In this document: positions 21,118 to 34,600 of the stretch, piece after piece
Layout: every line of letters begins with the position of its first letter
How positions within the stretch are numbered: the first letter of the stretch is position 1
NCBI GenBank assembly: GCA_945859605.1
Contig: OX243811.1
Location: 58,814,044 to 58,878,043, forward strand
Direction of reading: 5' to 3'
Source: Lumbricus rubellus
Lineage: Eukaryota; Annelida; Clitellata; Crassiclitellata; Lumbricidae
Length of the DNA stretch: 64,000 nucleotides
Position numbers and translations under genes: made by a program
Notes under the pieces: generated by a model
What the model was told of the DNA's origin: nothing
Seen by the model: the letters and a program-made list of their open reading frames with translations, nothing else
The model's database searches: none

Positions 21118-23764
21118 TGTCCAATCGGACAAACAAAACATTGTTACCAATGGTTTAAGCTATTTAAACGCTCGAGGCCTGCTCTCAACAAACAGAATCT
21201 CCTGCGCACTATACCAACGACTTGTGTGGTTCATTCATCTTTCGAACAGTTCATTTTGAAAATCCAGTGGTAAAATTTCTCATCCAGAGGTCGTGCATAT
21301 TCAATTTTTTTGCAAATGTAAAGCTTAAGACTTCAGCCAATAGATATTCCTATTAAACCGACAGGTCTAGGCCCTTCTGTTTGCTTATGGGGAAATCGCA
21401 TAAGATGTTTAAACAAGAATTAGACGTGTGATCATTGTGACAGAAGCACTTTCAGGTGCAGGAACATAACCACCAAACGAAGCTGAAATTCCCAAATGAG
21501 CTGAAACCCATTCGGCCCACTAGGCTATAGCCTCATGCGACAGGCTCACAGCCACTCACCACACTTATGACGGTTGATCCACAATGCAAATTAATTTTGT
21601 TTAAGACGAATCATTAAGTATAGGCCATAGGCGTCACTCTATGATGCGTCCAACGGTCCATGACTTAAACCGGGCACATATTGCGCGTTAAACTTGAGGA
21701 AGGATGCTTTAAGACACCTTTTGTTTATATAACCCTGATCCAGAATAGAGCCTGTTTTTCATTTTCAATATTCTATCCATATTTCGGATGGATGGATAGG
21801 CCTAGTTGTTGGTGAAGGCTCATCCAGAAATGCAGTTGTTCTCTGACGATATTTTTTGCACTGGACTTACACAAGTTTCTAAATTATGAAGCATGTAGGC
21901 CTATTTGAAATGTGATGCCATAGACTGGATCAGAAGTGCAGGTTACGAACATTAGTTTTAATCTAGATATCACATAGCCAACTGTTGGCTATGTAGGCTT
22001 AGGCCTATTTCTGAAATACTAAACGGGTGAAACGCGCTGGGTTCCGCAAGAAAATATTGCTTTGAGAAAGGATCAGACACTATAAAAAGGTTGAAAACCA
22101 CTGCGGTATACTGTTTGCAGAAAGGGTGGATTATGTCGTAGCAAAATCAACAAGAGTTTGTGAGCATCATGTAGGCCAACTGTTAGGCTTAATATTATGT
22201 GCCTTCGCATATTGAACAACGCTCAGTCGTAACATAATTATACTATTATTAATCTGAACGCCCAGAGGATGGTATATTATACTGACCTTACATCAGCATT
22301 ACAAAGGAGGATTATTTTATAGTTGTAGTACATCCTCGTATGCACACAACTTGAAGGTTTTATGCGAAATGCTACTATGTCAAGTTGGATAAGAATTTTA
22401 GTCTATGGTAGCCTATACGGTGATGGTTTCTCGTTGAAGTTTACCTAACCCACTTATTTTATTTACTCAAAGTCTTCGCTGCAGTCTGTCAACTTAGTCT
22501 ATTCCTAGTCATGATCATAAATTCGCGACCGTCAGATAAATTTAATATTATTTACAAATTCGCAGGCAAGTAGGAACATAACCGATGAAAATAATCGACT
22601 GTGCGAGAAGTGCCTTTTCAATGTTAAATGCCATCACAAAGCACTGAAACCAAAAGTAGCCTAAATACTTGCAATTTGTCACAGTTTCTGTGTTTTAAAA
22701 TATTGACTTGGCAAAGCATTATTTTAATGCACAAACTTGATGTTAAACTTTCGAAAAGTGAAGCTTATTCCATGACTGGCATACGATCATCGAAATAAGG
22801 GCAGTGCCAGAAATCTAACATCATTGTCACTGTAAGTCAGAACAATGTCTATGTAATATTCGATGTCACGACAGACAGTACTGGAGCTGAAAGAATGTAT
22901 TTGCATTGGTCTATTCTGTTGCGTAAAAAAGTGAATGCACAGCGACTTAGATCGGTCTTCTTTTCGGCAGAACTCAAGAAGTCTTTTCTCTTGATCGCAT
23001 GTCAAATAGCCTTGATCCAATTGATCAATTCTGCCTCGGAGGCTGGATAGAGACCTATGCTATGTCATCACCGATCACACGCTCTTAGTGGTGCTGAAAA
23101 TAATATGGCTGCTATACCTGGTCACAACTCTAACAGTGGAATGCGCTCTTGCTTCAGTCAGGGTTCTGTACCATGACCATGTTGCACCACCTCATTGGAA
23201 GTTGCTGATTTCATGGAAGGCTGGCAAAGTTCAACATTTTCTCTTTCAAATTGTTCCTTCATATGCACATTTTCATTTATTGTTGTAGGCTACAATTCAG
23301 CAACGGGCCTACTCACAGTTCACCATCCTGCGCTCGACACTCCTCCACACACCACGACCGTAGCTTTTCATTGCACTGTAGGCTATCGAGTGTATGCCTA
23401 TGTTCATTGTTCAGGTAGATCTGTACTGCGCAAACAAGCTTACTTTGTGACCAACGACCATCACGTGTGCAATACTAAATGCTTGTGGACAGAAAATGTG
23501 AAGACATTTCGGAAGAAACCTCTTGACAGCTGAAAGGAACAATTTTATGCTACGATGGTCATGAAAAGAAGCCAAGAGCTCGCGATATGGCTATGAAAGA
23601 ACGGGATTTCATTTGGTTCTGATTATTAAAAAAAGAACATATAAGCTTACCTAATGCTTAACTTGAACTAATTAATAGTAAAATGTGTCAGTTACTTATA
23701 ATGATCAACTTAATTCCATAGGCTATCTGTATTGTAAAAGTAAGTGCAAGCAAAGTAAAGACTT
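21118..23764. other. Intergenic, nothing recognised
   Basis: AT-rich sequence with many TAGGCCTA-like words. Short ORFs on both strands have no motif I recognise. No WSC, EGF or transmembrane exon pattern seen. Confidence 0.6.
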
Positions 23765-24080
23765 CAGTGGCGTAGCTAGCTTTTTATGGGCCCGTGTGCA
23801 GAGGTCCGACATGGGCCCTTGTTTGGCCTTGTAGGGCCAGTATATTTGCGTTCTTGAAATCAGTATGAGAATTGTAAAAAAAATAACTGGGTAGGTAGAC
23901 TATGGTATAATTATGTGGAGTTGGAGCGTACAATTAAGACTTTCCTCTGGCGTTCTAAGAGTCTGGGGGTTGAACCCCACAACCATGACCGGAGTTTGGT
24001 TTCAGTTCTGGGGTGGCTGAAAAAACTTTGACTCTGGGGACTTGGGCGCCGAAAAATTTCCGTCGGCCATTTTTTCCGTC

Positions 24081-24165
24081 ATATCGTCTGTTTAGAGTGC
24101 AATGGTTCTAACTCCAATGCATTTAGCCATGGAGTTAGCAACATTGCACTCTAAACAGACGATAT
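24081..24165. repeat. 85-nt hairpin with 24-bp perfect stem
   Basis: 24081-24104 and 24142-24165 are exact reverse complements. The stem continues inward with two mismatches plus nine more pairs. The size and shape resemble a pre-miRNA, but a foldback MITE is equally possible. Confidence 0.85.
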
Positions 24166-24629
24166 AAACTGATGACCATTTTTTCAGTTCTCCGGTCCCG
24201 AATGAACTTGCTTATAGGAGGCGAGGCCTTCTTGGCTTGGGGGCTTAGAGCCCTGTGGTCCATTTTGTTCGTGAAAACATTTGTTTAGGCCTTTTTGAGG
24301 AGGCTTAACTACCACCTCAAACCCCGACAATTATCATCCAGATTGAGGGAGATGCCAGGTCATTACCGTTACCATAGGCTATCAAGCAAATAACCAGAAT
24401 AGATGAGCATGACTGTGATAAATATGAGGGTTCTGCGGAACACCTATTAATTACAATACCGGTACATGAATGTGACAGAAAGACGGACATAATTATCACA
24501 CCTATCATAGATAGCATAGGCGCAGTGGCTCACCCTTACCATTTGCATAGGAAAGCGAATGCGGATCAGCGAAATGAAAATCTTATGCCGGTATGATTCG
24601 TTTCTTGTTCTCAGTTTAAAACTGTATTA

Positions 24630-25493
24630 GGGTAAAGACCCCAAGGGTGAGCAGCCCCCAAATGTGAGCATCCCCCTATATTTCACAAAATCATCATATT
24701 CGGTGGCGCCACACTGCGAAGATCCATGGTAGTAACCATAAGCACACCAGAAAACGTTCAAATATACTTGTTGGCACTCTTTTCGCAAGAGGTAAATTAT
24801 TTGAAAAAAATGATGTAAATGCACTTATTTTTCATTTTTCGTAAATATCGACAACTTAGTCCTGTATTTGGCCATGGTATAGCTACTGGTATTGTTAAAA
24901 TCTGTTTAATGTCCACTTTAACAGTGAGCGATAATAAGAGATTTTTCTAGTGCCGTTTATTTACAAGAATTTTGTTCTCATACTGACTGCCTGTACCATA
25001 ATGTGAGCACCAAAGGAGTACCGCATTGTAAGCATATGGTGCTCACATTATGGCCATCAATTTTACTACACTAAAAGCACTAAAACAGTACCGCAATGTA
25101 AGCATCGCGCTCACATTAAGGACATTAATTTTTTTTTAATTATTAGAAGTGACAGGAGGTTTAAACTGAGAAATTGAAGCCTACACTTAGCATATTAATT
25201 GGCCCAAATCTAGATATGTTTCATTGCTATACATGTAATTATAATGCAGGATAGTGCAATATTTGTGTGTGCTCACATTAAGTTATGGCACCCCAGTGTG
25301 AGCATTTTTTCAAAATTGTATTTTTATTATAAAACATATAATGTCAATTATTTTAATTTATAATGGCTGTATGTTCTATAGACATATATTGTACCTACCT
25401 ATTGCAACTATCAGAAGTCTGCTATATTCTATCAGTTTCCTACAATTTCAAAATTTCGTTATGGTGCTCACATTAATTTTGTGGTAGTTACCC
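24630..25493. mobile_element. TA-flanked element with GGGTAA ends
   Basis: Begins GGGTAAAGACC after TA and ends GTAGTTACCC before TA, suggesting a Tc1/mariner-type TA duplication. The interior has at least seven copies of AATGTGAGCAC or its reverse complement. Confidence 0.6.
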
Positions 25494-25842
25494 TATAGGG
25501 CCTATAGTATGAGGGCCTATACCTATTCTCTATGATCCTTCACACACACTAACGTCAGGTTGCAATTTGACCGTCATGACTCGAGACGAAACACAAGTTG
25601 AAAGAGGTTCAGTAGAGCCTATTGTTTCGCCTGCCAACAGCACGTCGGTTGGCAGGTGTCAGAAAAAAAATTAAGTAGCCTAGGGCTACTGCAAGTGTGT
25701 TTACAAAACTCCATCTGTCACAAAATAATGTGAATTAGACCACTAATAAAATATAATATTAGATTATTTAACAATCCTTGTGGTTCTGGAGGTCGTGGAC
25801 CCGTGTGCCTCGCACACTGCACACATTGTAGCTATGCCACTG

Positions 25843-28293
25843 ATTATGCCTAAATAACTAGAAAGTGAAAAAATACGACAGACCTATGATAGTATGAAAC
25901 ATATTTTGAAGATATAAAAAAATTTAATTTCTCGAATGGAAGAGTGATTCAAGAAGTAATGACCTTAGGTGAATGACGAAGATTGCGAAGAAAGAAGTAG
26001 CCTACATTTCAAATTGCTCGTAACACACGTACAAAACACATGTCAAGCAACATTTTACTCAGAAGTGCTAATAACTTGCATTCAAACTTCAGGAAACTTT
26101 TTGACGTCTAAGATTTAAAAGAATAATCAGCGACTGTACAGGTTTGAAGAACAAGGAGTCGTAGGCCTATTTGTATTTCCCGTTCACCATATTTAGTTCG
26201 TAACCTTCACGCACATTCAATTCTGTGCACAGTGGCTAAGAGAGCGTTAAGCCTATACTCTTTCAATGGCTTTAGAAAGAAATGGAAATGCGCGCATCAT
26301 GAATTTTATTTTAAAATTTAGGCCTTTTACAGAAACAGTGCGTTATTTTACCAATAAGCTAGATGGGACAATATAGGCCTACTAGTAGCTAGTGAATGCA
26401 CATGCTAGAGAGTCATAAATATTATTATAATTGAATCAAGTAGGCCTAGAGCGCCTAAATGTGACGGGGGGGATGATTTTCCGTCACATGACGGTTTTGG
26501 ACCTTTTTATTTATTCATATTCTACAGATATTTTTCTTCAAAATACTTTTTACAGAATGAAAATATCTTATTTCTAACTGAAGTTATACTCATTTGAATC
26601 TGCAATTTGCTAAATCATTACAATTGAGAAAATCGAGCTTAAAGTTTTGGAACATTTGTGTCGGGTAAGTCCTTAGTAACCATTAATTTATTCTTCTGCA
26701 AATTTGCTGGTCCATTCATGGCTATATCCTGTATCGAATACATCAAACGGCATGAAAATCGAACTACTACTTTCAAAACTGTGATAGAAATACAATCTAC
26801 TGCTGAATTGAATTAATGAAACTAATGCAAACAACGCATCTAACGCGCAGGCGGACAGATCGTCGTTTCATTTTGACCGACCGACGATGTATGAGTCTTA
26901 AATAGCCTAACACAAACAAATAATTAACAAGGTCCTTCTAGGTAAGCTCGAATATGATAGCCTACTATACCCCATTCTTGATTTGATTAAATTTATGCAA
27001 ACATTGTGACTGATGATACAATTGTTCGCGATTTGTTGACTCGGCTAGGAGGCTTATTAGGCTAATGAGCCGCTGGTCAAAGAAATAAGGCTTTGACATC
27101 GAAGCGTGAAGGGACCTACGATATAATTGTTCGCGATTTGTTTACTCGACCAGCAGACGTGAATGGAATACGTTGGATCCGATAAACAGAACTGACTTAA
27201 ATACGAGACTCTTTCAAATCTTATAAAGAATTTTAATTATGTACCCACTTAGACAATAGACCATGCGCACATGTTTACCTATCGTCGGCGGAATCTTTAT
27301 CGCTTCGCTGAATAAGACCCGTGTTCATCGGACAGTCTTAAGAATTCATTTTCTATGGTAACTCGACCCGGACCACTTTTGGACTACTCTTACGGACAAC
27401 CCTTTTGACTTGACGCAGCGCTCGTGAATAAGCTGGTGCTCCACACTTGGCTTTCGAATGGCACTTTAGAAGCTTGGAGATAAGGCTACGATTACGAATA
27501 GGGCCTGCCTAGGCTATCACTATTTGAACAGTTTAACAGCTTCAAATTTTCACTTTCTATTAGGCTAATGTAAATTAAGCTTAGTGTGAATAATTTTCAT
27601 ACGAATTCTTTCCGAAACAAACGCAAAAATAACGTTTCTCTCCGAAAGTAACTAAAGAAAATGAGCAACATCAACAAGTTGAGAGACCAAGAATTGCTAG
27701 CTCGCATGCGCACGATCTAAGGTCAGTGTCGCGATATGTCTCGTAAGCCAATTTGACTCTAAGAAAACTGGGTCGGAGGCGTGGCTTGAATAATAATCAT
27801 CCTTGTTGTCAGGCAAGCAATAATGAATGCTTAAAACTTTGACCAAAACCTGCTCATTTAAACGGGTGAAACAGCTTTTATGGACCATTCAGTACCATAT
27901 TGAAGGGAAAATTTTTTACGTGGTAGACACGACTACAAGAAATAGTCCATATGGCGTATAATAGCTCTGTCGTTCGTAGCGAATTTTAACTTTGAAAATA
28001 GCTCATGGAGCGATTGATTCAAAGCAACTTTTGACACCACATGCGGTAAAAGTCATTTTTTCAACACTAAGCATTTGAATTCAAAATTTTTAATTGCAGA
28101 TATTGAAAGTAGACATATTTTAAAATAATAATACACCATAAAACAATTTTCCATGTTTTTGAGAATTCTCGCCTGTTTTGCCTTATATCTCTTTATTTAG
28201 TACGCGACATCCGACGGGAAAGGTCCGCGCTCGTCACAAATGATAAATCTACCACACAAACGTTGCATTGTAGAGACATGCTAATTAACCACT
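25843..28293. other. Intergenic, nothing recognised
   Basis: Apparently unique AT-rich sequence with no long ORF and no domain motif. Confidence 0.6.
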
Positions 28294-28528
28294 TGTTTGT
28301 TTGTATTTGTTTGTTTGTATGTGCACTTGTTATAGCGCCCCTTCAAGCTCTCTCTACTCAGAGGCGCTCCCGATGCAGAGCGGACACTGCATCGGAGTTT
28401 CACGCCGAAGCGCTGAGCAATTGTAAGTGAAGGACTTGCCCAAGGTCCTTACGCGGGGAGGTGGATTCGAACCTCGGACCTTCCGGCTCCAAGGCAACGA
28501 CGCCACCACTAGACCACCGCGCCCCACA
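28294..28528 (-). repeat. tRNA-derived SINE, copy 3
   Basis: Minus-strand copy, nearly identical to copy 1 from GTGGGGCGCGG (right) to TAACAAGTGCACATAC and a CAAA-rich tail (left). Confidence 0.82.
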
Positions 28529-29262
28529 ACCACTATTAATGAGCGTTCAATAAATTTTAGTCAAATGAAATCCTCAAGTGTAAAATGCCAGAATGTTGCC
28601 CAGTGGCCACTTCTAGTGGCACTTCAATAACAGAAAGTCAGGCAAGACTGCCTGCGATAGACCTATGTTGAACCCAAGGCGAGCCAAAACTGTAATAAAA
28701 ATGGACAAGCTATGAATACTGATGAGGTGGTGATAAAAATCAGTATTATAGCCAAGCTTATAAAATTACTATTGAAAATTTGCTATTGGGATTTCAACTA
28801 AATGACATAGTAGGGAAGACAAAATATAACTCGGGTGCAGTGTCGGATCGATAGCGATCAATGAGCTAAAGAGCTAACTTTTAGGTGGTTCGGGATCATC
28901 TGCTAAGGCTGTCATTCATCACTGCAGAATTATTGCCAGGTCGCCAAAAATGCTGAATGATATCGAACCAGCGTGCCATGTTCCGAAAAAATTATTCTGC
29001 ACTTTCTTATGAGTAAAGGCTCTAAGTGCATTTCACGGTATTGCAGAACCGTATGAGTGTGCCATAGACTATCCTTATGGAATTTGCACACAAACCAAGA
29101 AGAATAAATCAAATAAGGTACTGAATAAAGTTGGAGAAGCCCATTCATAATGTTCGCACTGCGCATATAAGATTGAAAGGAACCGCAGTTAAATGAATTG
29201 CATGAAAAGTTAGCCTATATTAACCAAAGCTGCTTAAATGCACCATTATAAATAGGCCTAGG
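28529..29262. other. Intergenic, nothing recognised
   Basis: No ORF or repeat recognised. Confidence 0.55.
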
Positions 29263-29435
29263 CAGTGACGTAGCTATCATGTGATCAGTATGTGCAAAGC
29301 ACACGGGCCCACGACCTCCGGTGGCCCCCAGAGATTGTGAAATATTTAACCTATCCTAATTAGTATGTAGGCTAATTCACATTATTTTGTGACAGGTGTA
29401 GTTTTTGTGAGCACACTTGCATTACTTCGTTACTT
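29263..29435. mobile_element. Truncated end of the CAGTGGCGTAGCTA hAT family
   Basis: CAGTGACGTAGCTA, then GTGCAAAGCACACGGGCCC and GACCTCCGGTGGCC, the reverse complement of the right ends of 23765-25842 and 45275-46543. Confidence 0.75.
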
Positions 29436-29525
29436 TAGCTCTATGAAGTGCTCATTAAGTAGGCTATACTTAATACGCATTTTGTCTGTCATTGACACCT
29501 TTGCCTTTTCGGTCTTTATAAATGT

Positions 29526-29572
29526 GCTTGAAGGGGCGCTATAACAAGTGCACATACAAACAAACAAACAAA
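29526..29572 (+). repeat. SINE 3' fragment
   Basis: GCTTGAAGGGGCGCTATAAC, then AAGTGCACATAC and a CAAA tail, as at the 3' end of the full SINE copies. Confidence 0.75.
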
Positions 29573-29990
29573 TGTGAATTCTATTGCTCTAATAATTATA
29601 ATTATTTTATTAATCTGACCGATTCTTTATTTACCAACTTGATCATCATCTTGCTAAGCGACTTCGCAGTGCCGACGAGTGACGTGCAACTACGCTGGTA
29701 CCATGTCTCTTAAAAAATATTGATAATTATTATTATTCCAAAAACTTATGTAGCCTCCAAACTACACCAAAGAGGTGTCTAAACGGAGCTGTACAATCTC
29801 AATTACATTCAATTTTTAGACAACATAAAGTAGTTCATCGGACACTCGTTCAGGTTTACACATTATGAAAAAAGATCTTAAATCCAAACATTAGATATTA
29901 AAATTGTACATTGATGGTCTCATACAACTAATTACGTTAGTGACTCCAGTAAACAGTTCCTGTTACAAAAGTTCAATATGTAAGTGCATC

Positions 29991-30450
29991 AATAATAATA
30001 ATAATAATAATAATGTAATGTTTCTTGTAGGCTACAAAAGAAACCTGCACCATTAAATTTTAATACATCAATCAAATATTTATAAATCTGACCAAGATAC
30101 AAATGCCATCTATAACAAGGATGCAAACGATTTATTCACAAAATCCGACCTTTAGTTATAAGTTTAATCAACCGATACACTTGATTTTGATATAAATTGA
30201 CAGTCAATAAAGTTTTAACAGAAATTTCATCTTTATATATTTGACATGTATTTCTTAATGAATTCGAAATATTTTCTTTTTTACACTCAATTAAAATGTG
30301 ATGAATTGTCTCTTTGAGGTGACAAGCATCACACAAACCGCTGGAATGTCTTTTTATAATGAATAATCTTTGATTTGTGTTTGCCGTTCCTAGACGCAAT
30401 CTAGATATCTGGACTTCCTTATGCCTATAAGGTTCGAAATATTTTATATC
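29991..30450 (-). mobile_element. LINE 3' fragment with zinc-knuckle end
   Basis: On the minus strand it encodes RLRLGTANTN, then C-x2-C-x6-HHILIEC, the CCHC-like region near the end of I/Jockey-type LINE polyproteins. It is followed by a (TTA)n run (minus strand) at 29991-30014, plausibly the 3' tail. Confidence 0.7.
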
Positions 30451-31055
30451 AGTAGGCCTACTAACAGTTGGACAGATAGATATAAAAAATGATAATCATT
30501 AGCCTATCTGGCAATATCACGGTTATTTTATTATTATTTGAGGTGTGACTTAGCAGGCCTAACACAAAATTGTTGCTTTTGTTGCCTTGTGTATTTTGAT
30601 CGTCAAAACACATTGGGTGGACTCACTAAAAGTGTAAAAATTATTTTTTAAATATATTGATGAAATTTGACCATCTTACGTAAATATGAATTGCCTTTAG
30701 GCCTAAGCTTAAAATTCATCGGTTCTATAGCCTACGTTTGACCATAATATTATCAATCAAATCTTAGGGTATTACTTTTCAATCGCCCACCCTGTACATT
30801 CAGTACGTTATGACCACTTAGGTTGTTTGTCGCTTGTCCTATAGGCTATGCTACGCGTTCGGTCTCATGCGATAGGCTGTAACAGGATTATATTTTTCTT
30901 CCTCGTTGCTAAACTGAAGGTCTTAGAAGTTAATTCCGAGATCATTATAAATCGGACGTAAACTATCAACTTGCACAGGCTTTATTTGTTTCTGATCTTT
31001 TTTTGTGATTTTCCTAGTTAGCAGCAATAGGCCTAGGCCTATATTTTAGCCTGGT

Positions 31056-31071
31056 TTATCGAGTGATTTTT
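31056..31071 (+). promoter_or_regulatory. Conserved block upstream of copy C start codon
   Basis: TTATCGAGTGATTTTT occurs 19 bases before the ATG here and 20 bases before the ATG of copy D (60340-60355). The surrounding sequence is much less alike. A 5' UTR or core promoter element is inferred. Confidence 0.45.
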
Positions 31072-31090
31072 GTGTCCAACCAGGGAGAAC

Positions 31091-31169
31091 ATGGTGATTT
31101 ATCTGGATGCGTATTACATCGCGATATCTGTTGCACTCTTTGTGTGTTTGAATGCGCTTTATACCGAAG
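31091..31169 (+). CDS. Copy C exon 1: signal peptide
   Basis: ATG, then a hydrophobic core (IAISVALFVCLNAL) and YTEG across the splice. 79 bases, phase 1 end, same length as copy D exon 1. Donor GAAG|gtaggc. Confidence 0.85.
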
Positions 31170-31592
31170 GTAGGCGTATATCATGTTCTGCGTATTTCTT
31201 TTACAATGAATCAACGTTGTTATGTTTATAAAATATTTTTCAAAATTTGAAAAATATCTTATTTAAGGTCTGGCATTAGAATGGACACAATCCACCATTT
31301 GCAGTAGCGGATGTGAGGCATTGCACAAAGATCCTTATGTCGCTTGTGTGCTTAATATAGACTATAATAATTATGGTGATTTTTAGGCAGCCTTCAAGAA
31401 CAATACATCGGCTGTTATCAGGATATCTCAAGCCAATCAAACTGGACGCTTGGTATCAAATACAGCAACACTTTGTCGATAGAACGATGCATAGAAACGT
31501 GTGAACACCAAACTTACGCTATACTTGAGGTATTTTCAGAAATCGGGTAGTATTACCACGTTCCATAAATATACAGGCATTAATATAATTGT

Positions 31593-31639
<47 letters not shown>

Positions 31640-34600
31640 TATATATCACTTCCGCAGTCAGGATTTTATTGGGGGGAGTGTTTCTTCGCCGAAAAATGTT
31701 TGACGACCTTTTTTGTTGCATTTTCATCGGCAAAATTTCTGACGACCTTTCTTTTTAGTGATCAGATCAAAAATTCATCTCATTTTCCTTAAATTCATTT
31801 TTTTCGTTATGTGCTAGCGAATGCATTCTATTATTTCATTTCGTCAGAGGGTGTTTTCATGGTTTCATTTCATGGGTTTTTATCACGAGCTAGTAAATGC
31901 AATAGATTTTTTCTGCATTTTCCATTTGGGGGGAGGGGTGTTCAAACACCCAAAACACCCTTCTGTCTACGGCCATGCCTGAGGGGTACTTCGTAGTAAC
32001 AATTATAACCCTGCCCAATACCCATCGACATAATTTTTTAACAGACAGTGGAAAAGTCAATGTCTGGTCAATGCATGCAGAACCAATTCTACCATCTGAC
32101 CGGTTATTAGGGCCATAGTTCGAGGGTACGTATGGTACGTATTATATTCTTTGAAAGGTACGTACGTATTTTAACGTACCTTATTGAAGGGTACGTAAAA
32201 GGTACGGTACAACACTTAACCGTGGCACATGCTATAAGTCATGGATTATTGATTATTCATGCCATGTCATGGTGCAACATACTCATTTACAAGTATTAAA
32301 GCCTTAAAATGTTATATAATCACAAAAATCACCTCAGGCCGTTCATGATAACGTAAATACGCTGGTGACGTCACTTTGTTTGCATGTGCCAATAAGTGAG
32401 TAATTTAATATCGGTGAAGCGTCAAAACACTACCATATAATAATACTCAGAAATAAAATACGCGTATGGTACGCGTATTTTATTCTTTGAAAGGTACGCA
32501 CGTATTATACGCGTACCTTATATAAGGTACGCGTACGCATCGAACTATGATTAGGGCCTACTAAAGAGCAATAGCAGCGATTTGATGTGATAAAAAAAAT
32601 ACGTCTCAAATGCAGATTCTAAGAAAGACAACATTAAACTCTTATTGGGATAGGCCGACACTAAATTCGTACATTGATTCAGCAAAAGATAGCATTCACA
32701 AAAATCGCTCGACGGGTCACGGATAAGGTTTCTAACTGTAGACCAATTCCTGTACTCCCATTCTATGTTAAATATTTTAAAAATTAATTACGCACGCCTA
32801 GATAGCTTTTTTAATCAAAACTCAAAAGAGAAAATATGCCTATTATTTCAGTCTCTGCATGGATTCCAACAGTGGCATTCTGCCAACATGCTTCTGCTTA
32901 GCACACAAAACAAAATCTCTGGCGCATTTGGAAATAATGAATATTCAATTGGAATGCTCCTTGATGTAGCCTTTGATTCCGTAAATCATCATATTTTGAT
33001 TAAAGAACTTTATAACTATGGATTTGGAGGCACAGAATTAGGCATGCATTTTTTTGTTAGTTATCTTATAAATCGTTTTCGACCGGCTTCTGTTAATAAA
33101 AAACATTGTAGACCTAATTCTGATCTACAACTCATTTCCCAAAGTGTTACTCAACTTCAAGGATCTAATCTTGGTCCACTCTTATTAAATTATAATTTTT
33201 TTAATCTATAGAGTATTAGAGTAGCCTATAGACTATCAGTGATTTACCTAATGTGTTGTAATTTTTATATTTTGTGCCATTTGCCGACGATTTTAACCTT
33301 CCTCAATCTGATAAATCTATTGGTACCCTATTCCAAACTGTTCATTCTGAGATTCACCAAGTGGTTGATTGATTTAGATTACAGAAACTTACTCTATATT
33401 GTATAAAACTAACACCATCCTATTCAGATCCAATGAGAAATAATGTCACAAGGAACTTCCTATTAATTTTTACTTATTGAAGAGACTCCTATGAAACCCA
33501 AAATAGCATCCACAAAAATTAATGTTTGGGCGTGTAAGCTTAGGCTATATTGACCAGCATATCATGAATTGGAGGGAGCAGAACAATACTATCTCTAGCA
33601 AAATTGCTAAGGAGTTGGTGTTCTGTTTCGCTCATCTAAACTAATTACTCTCTTTGTCCCACCTATGCTATGTCATGCTCCTATTTGTCCTTGTTTGACA
33701 TACCGTAGCCTAATTTAATTTTGACGTCTACTTAAAAATCTAATCTCGGGTCTAGTCATTCTTTAAAAAAATCATATGTAATTCGATATATAGCCAATAT
33801 TCCTCGCCGAGCCCACACCGCTCTGTACGTCGGAGAATTTAAATGATTACAAATCGATAAAATTAGGCACTTTAAAATAAGAGAATTTATGTACCACTTT
33901 AACCATGGCCCTTTACCAACTGTAGTTAATGATTTCCTTATACTTACCTCTGATCGCAACTAGAAAATTGACTGTTTATGACCCTCCCTACGCACATACT
34001 AACATTCGTCTATTCTCTAAGCTTATACAATATACTGGCCCCATTTTTGGAACTCCAATAGGCCTACCGCTCATCTTCGATCCCATCCTAATACTATAGG
34101 CCTAGATTATTTTAGCATAAACGTTGCCTATAGCTACTTAACACACTTCTTGATTTTTAATGGCTATGGTTTCTGCTCAGTGGCTCCTCTAAACCCTCAG
34201 TTATGCTTTAGTTAAGAGTCATTTTCATTTGTTGATTTAGCTGCATTGTATTCTAATTGTCAATTGTCTATTAATAAGTTTTATCCTGATGATTTTTGTG
34301 TTCATGCAATTGAATGAACTGGCTATCAAGCGCTATTGTGTTTTTTATTTTGCATGAATACTGGATGGCCCTTTTAGCGGATTGATCATCCCTTCTGCGT
34401 CTCCCCTTGTTAACCAAATTATGTCAAATTATTATGTTCACTGTCATAACATACTCAGGCACTATGGAATACCAGAAAAAATCATCGGCATAATCAAAAA
34501 CATGTACCAGGAAAGCAGATGCGCCGTAAGGTCAGAGGGGAAGCTGGGAGACTGGTTCCAAATTGTCACCGGTGTGCGCCTGGGATGTGTGCTGTCGCCA

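Larger units (their letters stand above)
23765..25842. mobile_element. hAT-like element with CAGTGGCGTAGCTAGC ends
   Basis: Left end CAGTGGCGTAGCTAGC, right end TGTAGCTATGCCACTG. Both ends and subterminal parts match 45275-46543. No clear target duplication. It is enlarged by a hairpin insertion (24081-24165) and a TA-flanked element (24630-25493). Confidence 0.75.
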
